A stretch of 36,366 nucleotides of DNA from Gemmatimonadota bacterium (GCA_011390645.1 JAABRY010000021.1:1-36366), one strand, 5' to 3'. Positions 7,336 to 15,862 are shown, counted from the first letter of the stretch. Made by a program: numbers and translations. Notes: generated by a model not told the origin, from the letters alone.

Positions 7336-9864
7336 ATGGATTCGTCCCCGACGCGGGGCGCAGTTGATCTGTCGCCCAACGCCAAGACCGTGCTCGAAAA
7401 GCGCTACCTCCTCAAGGACGATACCGGCCAGCCCGCCGAGTACGCGGAGGATCTTTTCTGGCGAGTTGCCACCACCATCGCCGCCCCCGATGCGAGCTAT
7501 GGGGCCTCCCCGGGCGCGGTCGGGGCGCTCGCCGAGGCGTTCTACGACGTCATGGCGAAGCGGCTGTTCATGCCGAACTCGCCCACGCTGATGAACGCCG
7601 GCCGCCCGCTGGGGCAGCTGTCGGCGTGCTTCGTGCTCCCGGTGGATGACACCCTCTCCAACGGGCAGTCGGGGATCTACGACACCCTGCGGGCGATGGC
7701 GCTCGTCCATCAATCAGGGGGGGGCACCGGCTTCTCCTTCTCGCGCTTGCGGTCGAAGAACGACATCGTCCGCTCCACCATGGGCGTGGCCAGCGGCCCG
7801 ATCTCGTTCATGTCGCTGTACGACGCCTCGACGGACGTCGTCAAGCAGGGCGGTACGCGCCGCGGCGCGAACATGGGGATCCTCCGGGTGGACCATCCGG
7901 ACATCCTCGACTTCATCGCCTGCAAGGACGACACGACCAAGATCACGAACTTCAACATCTCGGTCGGCGTCACCGACGCCTTCATGGCATCGCTCGCGGC
8001 GGGGGAGTCGTACGATCTGATCGACCCGCGCAACCATCGTGTGGTCGGGCAGCTCGACGCCCGCGAGGTCTGGCAGAAGATCATCCATGGCGCCTGGAAG
8101 ACCGGCGAACCAGGCATCTTCTTCATCGATCGCGCCAACCATTTCAATCCGGTACCGCACCTGGGCGCGTACGAGGCGACCAATCCCTGCGGCGAGCAGC
8201 CGTTGCTTGCCTACGACGTCTGCAACCTCGGCTCGATCAACCTCGGGCTGTTCGTCAAGGACGGGCAGATCGATTGGGATCATCTCCGGCAGGTGGTGCA
8301 CCTCACCACGCACTTCCTCGAGAACGTGATCGACGCGAACCACTATCCGCTCAAGGACATCACCGACCTCGCGCAGCGGATCCGCCGCATCGGGCTCGGG
8401 GTGATGGGGCTGGCGGATCTGCTCATCAAGCTTGGCATCCCCTACGATTCCGACGAAGCCGTCAATCTCGGTCGCGAACTCCAGAAGTTCGTCGACGAGG
8501 AGGCCAAGATCGAGTCGGAACGCCTGGCCACGATCCGTGGCGTCTTCCCTGAGTGGGAGCGCAGCATCTGGGGGCCGGATGCGACCTGTGCCCGCGATGC
8601 CAACGGCGAGCGCATTCGTCCGATGCGCAAGCTGCGCAATTGCAACGTCACCACCGTGGCGCCGACCGGCACGATCTCGATCATTGCCAGCTGCTCCTCG
8701 GGCATCGAGCCGCTCTTCGCCGTGGCCTTCATGCGCAACCAGGCCGGCGTGCTGATGCCCGACGTGAACGACGAGTTCGTCGCGATCGCCAAGCGCGAGG
8801 GGTGGTACAGCGAAGAGCTGATGCGCACCATCGCCGAGCAGGGCCACATCAACCTCGAGGGCGTGCCGGCGAAGTGGCAGCGGGTCTTCGTGACCGCAAA
8901 TCATATCGCGCCGGAATACCACATCCGGATGCAGGCCGCTTTCCAGGAGTACAACGACTCCGCGATCAGCAAGACCTGCAACTTCGCCAATGATGCCACC
9001 GAGGCGTACGTCGAGCAGATCTACATGATGGCCTACGAGCTCGGCTGCAAGGGTGTCACGGTGTATCGTGACGGCTCGCGCGACTTCCAGGTGCTCTCGA
9101 CCGGCTCCACCGCCAAGAAGGTGGCGGAAGACGCCACGAAGTCCGGGCGGTCCGAGGCACGCGCCGACCTCAACTTTTCGCAGGCGGCCGAGTCGGCCGA
9201 GACGCTCGAGGATGCGCGGATGATCGCGGCCGACGCCGCCGGCGAGCTCGCCGAGGCACAGGCCGAAATCGCCCGGTTGCGGCAGGTCGTCCACGAGCTC
9301 GAGAGCGAGAACCTGCAGCGGCGCCAGAAGCGTTCGCGTCCGGAACTGCTGCGCGGCGCGACTCGGCGCCTGCAGACCCCGCTGGGGGATCTGTACGTCA
9401 CGATCACCGAGGACGAGAAGGGCCAGCCGTTCGAGGTCTTCATGTCCCTCGGCAAGGCCGGCGGAGCGCTCATGGCCGATGTCGAGGCGATCGGCCGCCT
9501 CGTCTCGCTCGCGCTGCGCTCCGGGATTCCGATGAAGGAGGTCTACCGCCAGTTGCGCGGGATTTCCTCCGATCGTGCCATCGGTCTGGGGGCCAACAAG
9601 GTGCTTTCCGTCCCGGATGCGGTCGGCATTGCCCTCGAGCGCTACATGGCGGATCGCCAGGGGATCCAGCAGGACCTGCTCACGACCACGGCCGAACAGC
9701 CCGTGCCGACCATGCCGGTCCCGGTGACGCAGCAGGACCAGCAGATGATGATGGGGGGCATGCATGAGACCCTCACCGGCGCCTGCCCGGACTGCGGCTC
9801 GCAGCTCGAATACGCCGAGGGATGCATGAAGTGTCATGTCTGCGGCTTCAGCGAGTGCGGCTGA
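7336..9864 (+). CDS. nrdJ: Adenosylcobalamin-dependent (class II) ribonucleoside-diphosphate reductase
   Basis: 842 residues. It reduces ribonucleotides to deoxyribonucleotides using a B12-generated thiyl radical, independent of oxygen. The active-site loop NPCGEQPLL gives Asn283, the expected thiyl Cys285 and Glu287. Cys98 and Cys296 match the redox pair, with the family spacing of 11 residues between the two downstream cysteines. The phosphate loop PTGTISIIASCSSGIEP is intact. The C-terminal part has a short coiled coil (about 620-665), a TSCPD-like domain (LQTPLGDLYVTITED onward) and a terminal cysteine-rich ribbon (CPDCGS, CMKCHVCGFSECG) expected to shuttle electrons. Start ATG 7336 follows GAGG. 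An open frame continues upstream but lacks similarity. A G8 run is at 7717-7724. Transcribed from its own promoter. Confidence 0.95.
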   Translation: MDSSPTRGAVDLSPNAKTVLEKRYLLKDDTGQPAEYAEDLFWRVATTIAAPDASYGASPGAVGALAEAFYDVMAKRLFMPNSPTLMNAGRPLGQLSACFVLPVDDTLSNGQSGIYDTLRAMALVHQSGGGTGFSFSRLRSKNDIVRSTMGVASGPISFMSLYDASTDVVKQGGTRRGANMGILRVDHPDILDFIACKDDTTKITNFNISVGVTDAFMASLAAGESYDLIDPRNHRVVGQLDAREVWQKIIHGAWKTGEPGIFFIDRANHFNPVPHLGAYEATNPCGEQPLLAYDVCNLGSINLGLFVKDGQIDWDHLRQVVHLTTHFLENVIDANHYPLKDITDLAQRIRRIGLGVMGLADLLIKLGIPYDSDEAVNLGRELQKFVDEEAKIESERLATIRGVFPEWERSIWGPDATCARDANGERIRPMRKLRNCNVTTVAPTGTISIIASCSSGIEPLFAVAFMRNQAGVLMPDVNDEFVAIAKREGWYSEELMRTIAEQGHINLEGVPAKWQRVFVTANHIAPEYHIRMQAAFQEYNDSAISKTCNFANDATEAYVEQIYMMAYELGCKGVTVYRDGSRDFQVLSTGSTAKKVAEDATKSGRSEARADLNFSQAAESAETLEDARMIAADAAGELAEAQAEIARLRQVVHELESENLQRRQKRSRPELLRGATRRLQTPLGDLYVTITEDEKGQPFEVFMSLGKAGGALMADVEAIGRLVSLALRSGIPMKEVYRQLRGISSDRAIGLGANKVLSVPDAVGIALERYMADRQGIQQDLLTTTAEQPVPTMPVPVTQQDQQMMMGGMHETLTGACPDCGSQLEYAEGCMKCHVCGFSECG

Positions 9865-9865
9865 C

Positions 9866-9988
9866 CGCGAGCCGCGAACGGCGAACAGCGAACGGCGGTC
9901 GGGAGCTTTCTCCCGGTCGCCGTTGCGCTATCGGGGGTGTCTCCCACTGCGCCGCGCGCGGTTCGCCGTTCGCCGCTCGCCGTTCGCG
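9866..9988. repeat. Inverted heptamer array (NGCGAAC family)
   Basis: Starts 2 bp after the nrdJ stop. Four tandem 7-mers (CGCGAGC, CGCGAAC, GGCGAAC, AGCGAAC; 9866-9893) are followed by a spacer of about 67 bp and four inverted 7-mers (GTTCGCC, GTTCGCC, GCTCGCC, GTTCGCG; 9961-9988). The arms could pair as an imperfect 28-bp stem. The spacer contains a small hairpin, GGGAG-CTTT-CTCCC (9901-9914). Same design as the elements at 13101 and 33230 but a different 7-mer; one array of this family also lies inside the pgi gene. Confidence 0.75.
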
Positions 9989-10025
9989 GCGCGAATCCCC
10001 GCTGCCCCCACCCCGGAGGTGTGCC

Positions 10026-11651
10026 GTGCTGTATCCCCTCATGCTGGCGCTCGTGATCTTCGCCGGGACGGCCAGCGCCCAGCGCCCCGATCCGCGCATC
10101 GACATCGAGCACTACCGCTTCGAGCTCCTGATGAGCGATCAGGACGACACGCTGCGCGCGGAGGCAACCATTTCCGCCCGTTACTTGGTGGGAGGCGATT
10201 CGACCCTCCGCCTCGACCTCGTGAACGCCTCGGCCCAGCGAGAAGGGCGGGGCATGGTGGTCACGGACGTCCGGACTGGCGATCGGTCGGTTGCCTATCA
10301 TCATGCAGACGATGCGCTGCGCGTTGAACTCGGCCGCCCGACCCGGCCCGGCGAACTGGTCCACGTGCAGGTGGCCTATCGAGGCGTCCCGGCTGCGGCG
10401 CTCCGCTTCGGCCCCAACAAGTACGGCGATCGCACCATCTTCAGCGACAACTGGCCAAACCTCGTGCGCCACTGGCTACCGACCGTGGATCATCCCGGCG
10501 ACAAGGCCACCAGCGAGATGCTGATCACCGCGCCGTCACGGTATCAGGTCGTCTCCAACGGCCTGCGCATCGAGGAGACCGACCTCGGGGGGGGGATGCG
10601 CCGCACGCACTGGCGGCAGTCGGTGCCGATCGCGCCGTGGTTGTTCGTGGTGGGCGTTGCCGAGTTTGCGGTGCAGCACGTCGGCACGTGTCAGGGCGTG
10701 GCGGTCGAGACCTGGGTCTATCGTCAGGACCGCGACGCGGGCTTCCACGACTTCGCGGAACCAACCTGTGACGCCATGGATTTTTTCGCCCGACGCGTGG
10801 GCCCGTATGCGTACGAGAAGCTGGCCAACATCGTCGCCCCCACGGTAGGCGGCGGGATGGAGGCTGCCACGGCCATCCTGTACGGCGAGCGGTCGGTGAG
10901 CGGCACCCGGGCGACCAACTGGCAGAATGTGATCATCCATGAGGTGGCCCACCAGTGGTTCGGAAACGCGGTGACCGAGCGCGACTGGGAGGACGTCTGG
11001 CTGAGCGAGGGCTTCGCGACCTACTTCACCCTCCTCTACCGCGAACATGCGCGGGGACGTGACGACTTCGTGGTCGGGCTCGCGCAGAGCAGGGAGACGA
11101 TCCGGAAGTTCTATCTCGAGCGTCCCGACTACCGGGTGGTGCACGACCCGATGCCGCCGATGTCCGAGGTGACCACGGGCATGACCTACCAGAAGGGGGC
11201 TTGGGTCCTGCACATGCTGCGCGTCACCGTGGGGGATGACGCCTTCTGGCGGGGCATCCGGGCGTACTACGCGGCACACATGAACGCCCATGCCACCACT
11301 GCCGACTTCCAGCGGGCGATGGAGGAGGCCTCCGGTCAGTCGCTCGGCCCCTTCTTCGATCAGTGGTTGCGGCAAGGCGGCATGCCCGCGTTCCGCGCGG
11401 TGGTTGGCCCCGGCGCGCGTGAAGGGGTCGCCACGCTGTCATTGATTCCCGACTCGTCGACGCACCGCTTCACGATCCCGGTCGAGTATGCGCTCGAGCT
11501 GGCCGACGGCAGTCGACACCTCGGCCGAACGATGCTCACGACCGGCGAGACGACGACGCTGTCGATTCCGGTCGCCGCGCGCCCGCGCGCGCTGCGAATC
11601 GATCCGGAGACCCGTTTGTTGGCGCGGTGGACGACCGAGGTCACGCCCTGA
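10026..11651 (+). CDS. Exported M1-family zinc aminopeptidase
   Basis: 541 residues starting at GTG 10026, placed 6 nt after GGAGG. The frame is open further upstream but only through the heptamer repeat. Signal peptide LYPLMLALVIFAGTASAQ implies periplasmic or secreted action. The zinc site HEVAH (His305, Glu306, His309) is followed 18 residues later by Glu328 in WLSEGFATYF, the classic HExxH-18-E arrangement. GGGMEAA replaces the exopeptidase GAMEN motif, as seen in divergent M1 members. The C-terminal part includes a beta region (SLIPDSSTHRFTIPVEYAL). At 541 residues it is shorter than full-length aminopeptidase N, consistent with loss of the C-terminal helical domain. Likely trims N-terminal residues of peptides. 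A G9 run lies at 10587-10595. Confidence 0.92.
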   Translation: MLYPLMLALVIFAGTASAQRPDPRIDIEHYRFELLMSDQDDTLRAEATISARYLVGGDSTLRLDLVNASAQREGRGMVVTDVRTGDRSVAYHHADDALRVELGRPTRPGELVHVQVAYRGVPAAALRFGPNKYGDRTIFSDNWPNLVRHWLPTVDHPGDKATSEMLITAPSRYQVVSNGLRIEETDLGGGMRRTHWRQSVPIAPWLFVVGVAEFAVQHVGTCQGVAVETWVYRQDRDAGFHDFAEPTCDAMDFFARRVGPYAYEKLANIVAPTVGGGMEAATAILYGERSVSGTRATNWQNVIIHEVAHQWFGNAVTERDWEDVWLSEGFATYFTLLYREHARGRDDFVVGLAQSRETIRKFYLERPDYRVVHDPMPPMSEVTTGMTYQKGAWVLHMLRVTVGDDAFWRGIRAYYAAHMNAHATTADFQRAMEEASGQSLGPFFDQWLRQGGMPAFRAVVGPGAREGVATLSLIPDSSTHRFTIPVEYALELADGSRHLGRTMLTTGETTTLSIPVAARPRALRIDPETRLLARWTTEVTP

Positions 11652-11674
11652 CCTCGGTGCGGTATCCACGGCTG

Positions 11675-11707
11675 CCGGCGGGGGCACGCCGGGGATCCGG
11701 CTAGATT
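11675..11707 (+). promoter_or_regulatory. GC hairpin and leaderless -10 element before the MATE gene
   Basis: CCGGCG (11675-11680), six-base loop, CGCCGG (11687-11692) forms a small hairpin after the aminopeptidase stop with no T tract. TAGATT (11702-11707) then precedes the GTG start by 7 nt, and no Shine-Dalgarno sequence is present. This fits transcription beginning at or next to the start codon. Confidence 0.45.
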
Positions 11708-11714
11708 CCCCGCC

Positions 11715-13121
11715 GTGACCACCCCAGCCGCCGCCCGAAAGTACGATCGTTCGATCGTTGAAGGACCTCTCTCTGCCGCCGTCTGGAAGCTCGCGTGGCC
11801 GACGATGCTCACCAACGTGTTTGGTGGGATCCAGGGGATGGTCGATCACGTCATGGTCGGCAATTATGTCGGCTTCACGGGCAACGCCGCGATCGGGGTG
11901 GCGACCCAGCTGTTGATCATGGTGATCGCCTTCATCATGTCGGTGTTCACCGGGATGAGCGTGCTGGTCGCACGGTTCGTCGGTGCGAATGATTCCCTCA
12001 ACGCTGACCGCGCCGTCTATCAGGCGTTTCTCGTCGCACTGGCACTGTCGCTGGGCGTGATGGCGCCGCTGGGCTATGTCCTCTCTCCCGTGATGCTGGA
12101 GTTCGTCAACGCCGCGCCTGCGGTGCAAGCCGAGGCGCTGCCATACCTGCGGATCTCGTTTGTCTTCAGCACCGGCATGTTGCTCTTCTACATGCTGGGG
12201 GGGGCACTCCGGTCTGCCGGCGACGCGCGCACCCCGATGACCCTCGGCATCGTGATGACGGTCCTCAATGTCGGGCTCAACGTCGTGCTCATCCGCGGCC
12301 TCGGGCCGATCCCGGCGTTCGGCACGGCAGGGGCGGCGATGGGGACGGTCGCGGCCTCCATGCTGGTCGGCGGCTACGGCCTGTGGCGCCTGTGGCACGG
12401 CGGCTGGGTGGTCGCCTTCCCGAAGGGGATGGGCTATCGCCCGGATTGGGACTTGATTCGCTCGCTCTTCCGCTTCGGCTTGCCGGCCGGCATCCAGGGT
12501 GTCGCGATGAACGTGGGCGGCGTGCTGCTGCTGGCCTTCATCGGCTCACTCGCTGCGAGCGCGGCAGCGCAGGCGGCCTATGCCGTGTCGTACACGCAGC
12601 TCTTTGCGTTCATCACCTGGACGGCGGTCGGGCTCATGGGTGCCGCCGCCGTGGTGGCCGGCCAGAACCTCGGGGCAGGGCAGCCGGAGCGCACGCGTGA
12701 GGGCGTGGCCGTCGCGGCGCGCTTCGCGGGGGGAGGAGCGGCAGCGATCGGCCTCGTCTTCCTGCTGCTGCCACGCCAGCTCCTCGCGATCTTCGGCATG
12801 GACGACGCCGTGGCCGTCGAGCTCGGCGTGCAGTTGCTGCGCATCCTGAGTGTCTCAGGAATCTTCATCGCCGTGGCCCTCGCCTACACCGGTGGCCTGC
12901 AAGGGACGGGCGACACCAAGAGCCCGCTGTACATCTCGATCGTTTCACAGATCGTGATACCGCTGGGGATCTGCTTCACGGTGCAGCAACTTGCCACGCT
13001 CGAACCGATTCACGTCTGGGTGGCGATTCTGATTGGCCACCTGGCGCGAGCGACGTTGTCGACGTGGCGGTTTCATCAGGGGAAGTGGACGGACATTCAG
13101 GTCGTAGGTCGTAGGTCGTAG
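11715..13121 (+). CDS. MATE-family multidrug/sodium antiporter
   Basis: 468 residues. An integral membrane protein with about twelve hydrophobic segments arranged as two similar halves (LAWPTMLTNVFGGIQGMVDHVMVGNYVG in the first, FRFGLPAGIQGVAMNVGGVLLLAFIG in the second), the family pattern. Typical MATE features include GAALRSAGDARTP-like and GGLQGTGDTKSP motifs that mark repeated loops. Such proteins export cationic drugs or metabolites with Na+ or H+ counterflow; the substrate cannot be told. Start is GTG 11715 without a Shine-Dalgarno sequence, consistent with a leaderless message. The last codons (VVGRRS, stop TAG) are encoded by the tandem GTCGTAG heptamers of the adjacent repeat, so the repeat forms the protein's C-terminus. 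Confidence 0.92.
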   Translation: MTTPAAARKYDRSIVEGPLSAAVWKLAWPTMLTNVFGGIQGMVDHVMVGNYVGFTGNAAIGVATQLLIMVIAFIMSVFTGMSVLVARFVGANDSLNADRAVYQAFLVALALSLGVMAPLGYVLSPVMLEFVNAAPAVQAEALPYLRISFVFSTGMLLFYMLGGALRSAGDARTPMTLGIVMTVLNVGLNVVLIRGLGPIPAFGTAGAAMGTVAASMLVGGYGLWRLWHGGWVVAFPKGMGYRPDWDLIRSLFRFGLPAGIQGVAMNVGGVLLLAFIGSLAASAAAQAAYAVSYTQLFAFITWTAVGLMGAAAVVAGQNLGAGQPERTREGVAVAARFAGGGAAAIGLVFLLLPRQLLAIFGMDDAVAVELGVQLLRILSVSGIFIAVALAYTGGLQGTGDTKSPLYISIVSQIVIPLGICFTVQQLATLEPIHVWVAILIGHLARATLSTWRFHQGKWTDIQVVGRRS

Positions 13122-13227
13122 GTCTTAGGACACAATAAAGGTGAAACATTGAGAGGGGACGTCGCCCTCTCTCCGTTTCACCTTTCACGTTTCACCTTCT
13201 TACGACTTGCGACCTACGACCTATGAC
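13101..13227. repeat. Nested inverted heptamer arrays between convergent genes
   Basis: Outer family: GTCGTAG x3 and GTCTTAG (13101-13128) facing TTACGAC, TTGCGAC, CTACGAC, CTATGAC (13200-13227). Inner family: GTGAAAC (13141-13147, preceded by AATAAAG) facing GTTTCAC, CTTTCAC, GTTTCAC (13175-13195). At the centre GAGAGGG (13151-13157) pairs with CCCTCTC (13165-13171). All units are in a 7-bp register. The outer left array contains the MATE stop codon and the outer right array contains the SDR stop codon. It could fold as a long composite hairpin on either strand and act as a bidirectional terminator, but there is no long T tract. Confidence 0.8.
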
Positions 13228-13940
13228 TTCCGTACCACCGCCGGCCGCATCTCCATCCGGCTCACCAACGCCCCATCCGGATAACTCAACAACTGCATCA
13301 CCGCCTGCGCGCAGTCTTCCGGCTCAAGCTTCCAGCCACGCGTGCTCTCGGGCGAACCGCTGAAATGGGTATTGACCGATCCCGGCATGATCAGCGAGAC
13401 CCGAATGCCATGGTCGCGCAGGTCGAGCATCATCGCTTCCGACATGCCGACCAGGGCGAACTTGCTCGCATTGTAGCCGGTGCCGTTGGCGAAGGTGTTG
13501 CGCCCGGCGAGTGAACCGATGTTGATCACCCACCCGGTCCCGGCGTGCTTGAGGTGGGGGATCGCCGCCTTGGTACAGGCCCAGACGCCGCCGACATTCA
13601 CGTCCATTTGCAGCCGCCACTCATCCCATGTCATCGTCTCGATCGACTTGAAGATGCCGAGCCCTGCGTTGTTGACGAGGATGTCGAGCCGACCGAGTTC
13701 CGCGACCGCGGTGGCGATCAGCCGTTCGCAGTCCATGTACGCGCCGACATCAGCGGCGATGCCGACGACGCGCCCCTTCGCGGTGGCGTCGAGACGGGCA
13801 GCGACCGCCTCGACGTCACTCGGGGTGCGGGAACTCACCACAACGGACGCACCGGCCGCCACCAGCGCCTCGGCGGTCGCGAGTCCGATACCCTTGGTGC
13901 TGCCGGTGACCAGGGCCACCTTGCCGGTCAGGTCCATCAT
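13221..13940 (-). CDS. Short-chain dehydrogenase/reductase (SDR)
   Basis: 239 residues of a classical SDR. The NAD(P)-binding motif TGSTKGIG is at residues 12-19, NNAG (LVNNAGLG) near 90, and the catalytic triad is a Ser near 143 (INIGSLAG), Tyr156 and Lys160 (YNASK). Soluble oxidoreductase acting on an unidentified alcohol, ketone or acyl substrate. The basic SRTPSD after beta-2 suggests NADP preference (inference). Start ATG 13940 has AAGGAG 8 nt upstream. The gene is convergent with MATE, and its stop codon lies within the terminal CTATGAC heptamer of the repeat. It is divergent from the NTF2-like gene with only 61 bp between. Confidence 0.9.
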   Translation of the reverse strand: MMDLTGKVALVTGSTKGIGLATAEALVAAGASVVVSSRTPSDVEAVAARLDATAKGRVVGIAADVGAYMDCERLIATAVAELGRLDILVNNAGLGIFKSIETMTWDEWRLQMDVNVGGVWACTKAAIPHLKHAGTGWVINIGSLAGRNTFANGTGYNASKFALVGMSEAMMLDLRDHGIRVSLIMPGSVNTHFSGSPESTRGWKLEPEDCAQAVMQLLSYPDGALVSRMEMRPAVVRKS

Positions 13941-14001
13941 GTGCGATTCTCCTTGCAGTGTGCCGATACTGACAACTTCTCCATGCCTCGGAGTCTAACC
14001 C

Positions 14002-14496
14002 ATGCGCGCCGCCCTTCTCGTGTTCTTCTTCGCCGCCGCGCCGCTGGGTGCCCAGGATCATGGCGCCCACGCCGCCCATCATCCGGCCCAGGCCCTGCAC
14101 GATTCGATCATGGCGCCCATCAAGGCGATGTTCGACGGGATGCGTGCCCACGACTCTGCCATGGTCCGCTCGGCCTTCGTTCCGGGGGCGCAGTTCTCCC
14201 GCCCGCCGGCACCCGGGCGGGCGCATGGGTATACCACCCTGGATCAGTTCGTCGGGGCGGTTGGCCGCCCGGGGGCGCCCTGGGACGAGCAGATCTACGA
14301 CGTCGAGATTCGGGAAGATGCGGGGATGGCCTCGGTCTGGACCTTCTTCACCTTCCATCTGGGGGAGCGCTTCTCCCACTGTGGCGTCAACGCCTTCCTG
14401 GTGGTCCGGACCGGGGAAGGGTGGAGGATCAGCGGGTTGGCCGACTCGAACCGGCAGACCGGCTGCGAGGTCGAGGGGCGGAAGCGGGTGGAGTAG
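14002..14496 (+). CDS. Exported SnoaL/NTF2-like (DUF4440-type) protein
   Basis: 164 residues. Signal peptide RAALLVFFFAAAPLGAQ, then a His-rich stretch (DHGAHAAHHPAQ), then a cone-shaped NTF2-like fold pattern: an N-terminal helix (IKAMFDGMRAHDSAMVRSAF), a strand region with FSRP, a middle helix (TTLDQFVGAVG) and strands ending in FLVVRTGEGWRISGLADSNR. These domains bind small ligands or act as isomerase-like enzymes; here none can be assigned. ATG 14002 is preceded by GGAG at 8 nt. It is probably transcribed alone: the next gene is separated by a 133-bp region with its own leader. Confidence 0.7.
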   Translation: MRAALLVFFFAAAPLGAQDHGAHAAHHPAQALHDSIMAPIKAMFDGMRAHDSAMVRSAFVPGAQFSRPPAPGRAHGYTTLDQFVGAVGRPGAPWDEQIYDVEIREDAGMASVWTFFTFHLGERFSHCGVNAFLVVRTGEGWRISGLADSNRQTGCEVEGRKRVE

Positions 14497-14536
14497 GCGG
14501 TGGAGAGGCCCGCATCTTGCCTAAGTGAGGCATATG

Positions 14537-14609
14537 TATGATCTTGTACGGAATCCCGAAGGACTTTGATCTCGTAAATTGCGACATGGGGCGATCTCTG
14601 CCGCCCCAT
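14537..14609 (+). promoter_or_regulatory. Leader of the lipoprotein gene with an 8-bp hairpin
   Basis: Possible -10 elements are TATGAT (14537-14542) and TAAATT (14575-14580); neither has a good -35. ATGGGGCG (14586-14593) pairs perfectly with CGCCCCAT (14602-14609) across an 8-nt loop. The hairpin ends 10 nt before the GGAGG that serves the GTG at 14630, so it could affect translation or message stability. Confidence 0.4.
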
Positions 14610-14629
14610 CCCCTTGCTGGAGGGTACCC

Positions 14630-15805
14630 GTGGATCTGACCCGTTCGTTCTCGCGCCGTCTGTGGTCGGCGTTCGCCGCCGCCCTTGTTGTCGGGGCGTG
14701 TGCCTCCGAAACCGAGCAGCCTTCGGTTACCGCGCCCAGCCAGGAAAATTCGAGTGATGTCCTCGAACTGAAGCTGACGCCTGGCTCGATGACGTTCGTT
14801 CAGGCCCAGAGTGCCGGGCCGTTGCCGGCGCCGCGCCGCATCATCGCCTTCAACCAGGCCGCCCTCATTCCGTACACCGGCATTCAGCTCTCGCCGGTCA
14901 TGCACGAGGGTGGTGTCGTCGGTTGGTTCGACGTCTCTTTCCGCATCACCGGGCTGAGCGCGAACATCGACGGTCGGATCCTGCCGAACAACCTGCCTGA
15001 CGGTGTCTACCGCGCGAGCTACACGGTGCGCGTTCCCGGCACTCGGAACTCCCCGGTCAAGGTCAACGTGACCTACATCAAGGGGATCTACTTCGCTGAC
15101 GATGCCGAGGACCCGACCGGCTGGAGCGCGGACGGCCTCTGGAACAACAGCACCCTCGTCGGCATCTGCAATCAACTCGGCGATCCCGAGCGCGACTATG
15201 CTGATCCGCTCGCTGCGGGCGACTATGACACCGAGTGCCTCCCCGCGCCCGATCAGGGTAGCCGGGCTTGGTGGTACGGCTCACCGATTCATGGCGACTT
15301 CGATTTCGACGACAACGAGGGCGATCTGGTCTCGCCCGAATTCATGATCCCGGTTGGTGCTGACAGTCCGCTGCTTGGCTTCCGTACCACGTGGGAGACT
15401 GAATGCGGGTGCACGAGCTACGACCGGATGGAAGTCCTCTTCCGCGAGTCGGGCACGAATGATGAGACGTTCCTCGGGATTCTGACTGGCGATGATGACC
15501 AGATCGACAACGATCCGGCCTATCTCAGCGCATTCCTCTCGATGAATGCGGTCAAGGGGCAGACTGGGCGCCTGGTCTTCCGTTTCCGCACCACCGATGG
15601 CGTCGACAACGACCACCGCGGCTGGATTGTCGATCGGATCGTCGTGGCGGAAGAGGCGGCATTCGCCGGGCTCGGCTTCCCCGACTCTCCGAACCCGGGC
15701 GACTACGACTACGACTACATCCTGAACACGGTGAAGGCTGAGCCGAATCAGGTCAAGGTGATCACCGAGTATCCGGCTCCGGGCACGCCCCGCACGCCGC
15801 GCTGA
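14630..15805 (+). CDS. Secreted lipoprotein with a jelly-roll-like domain
   Basis: 391 residues starting at GTG 14630 behind GGAGG. The lipoprotein signal peptide is LWSAFAAALVVGACAS, with the acylated Cys in the lipobox VGAC. Residues about 145-330 (ADDAEDPTGWSADGLWN, then AWWYGSP, LVSPEFMIPV, LGFRTTWETECGCTSYDRMEVLFRE, IVDRIVV) follow the pattern of MAM or immune-inhibitor-A-type jelly-roll domains, which bind ligands or accompany proteases. The acidic DDDQIDNDP segment could bind calcium. No catalytic motif is seen. The tail (YDYDYILNTVKAEPN) is unassigned. A structured leader precedes it and a 15-bp perfect hairpin follows. Confidence 0.7.
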   Translation: MDLTRSFSRRLWSAFAAALVVGACASETEQPSVTAPSQENSSDVLELKLTPGSMTFVQAQSAGPLPAPRRIIAFNQAALIPYTGIQLSPVMHEGGVVGWFDVSFRITGLSANIDGRILPNNLPDGVYRASYTVRVPGTRNSPVKVNVTYIKGIYFADDAEDPTGWSADGLWNNSTLVGICNQLGDPERDYADPLAAGDYDTECLPAPDQGSRAWWYGSPIHGDFDFDDNEGDLVSPEFMIPVGADSPLLGFRTTWETECGCTSYDRMEVLFRESGTNDETFLGILTGDDDQIDNDPAYLSAFLSMNAVKGQTGRLVFRFRTTDGVDNDHRGWIVDRIVVAEEAAFAGLGFPDSPNPGDYDYDYILNTVKAEPNQVKVITEYPAPGTPRTPR

Positions 15806-15827
15806 TCACGCTACCAATGCACGGCAC

Positions 15828-15862
15828 CCCGCCCGCCGAGGGAACATCCCTCGGCGGGCGGG
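15828..15862. terminator. 15-bp perfect hairpin between two lipoprotein genes
   Basis: CCCGCCCGCCGAGGG (15828-15842) pairs perfectly with its inverse (15848-15862) across the loop AACAT. There is no T tract after it on either strand, and the ribosome binding site of the next gene begins only 6 nt later. It may be a processing or attenuation hairpin, or a terminator of the non-U-tract kind. Confidence 0.55.

Noticed and set aside
9822-10025. N-terminal extension of the M1 aminopeptidase frame
   Set aside because: It is encoded by the heptamer repeat and lies before a good Shine-Dalgarno sequence and signal peptide at 10026.
13101-13227. CRISPR array
   Set aside because: Units are 7 bp and contiguous without unique spacers, and no cas genes are present.
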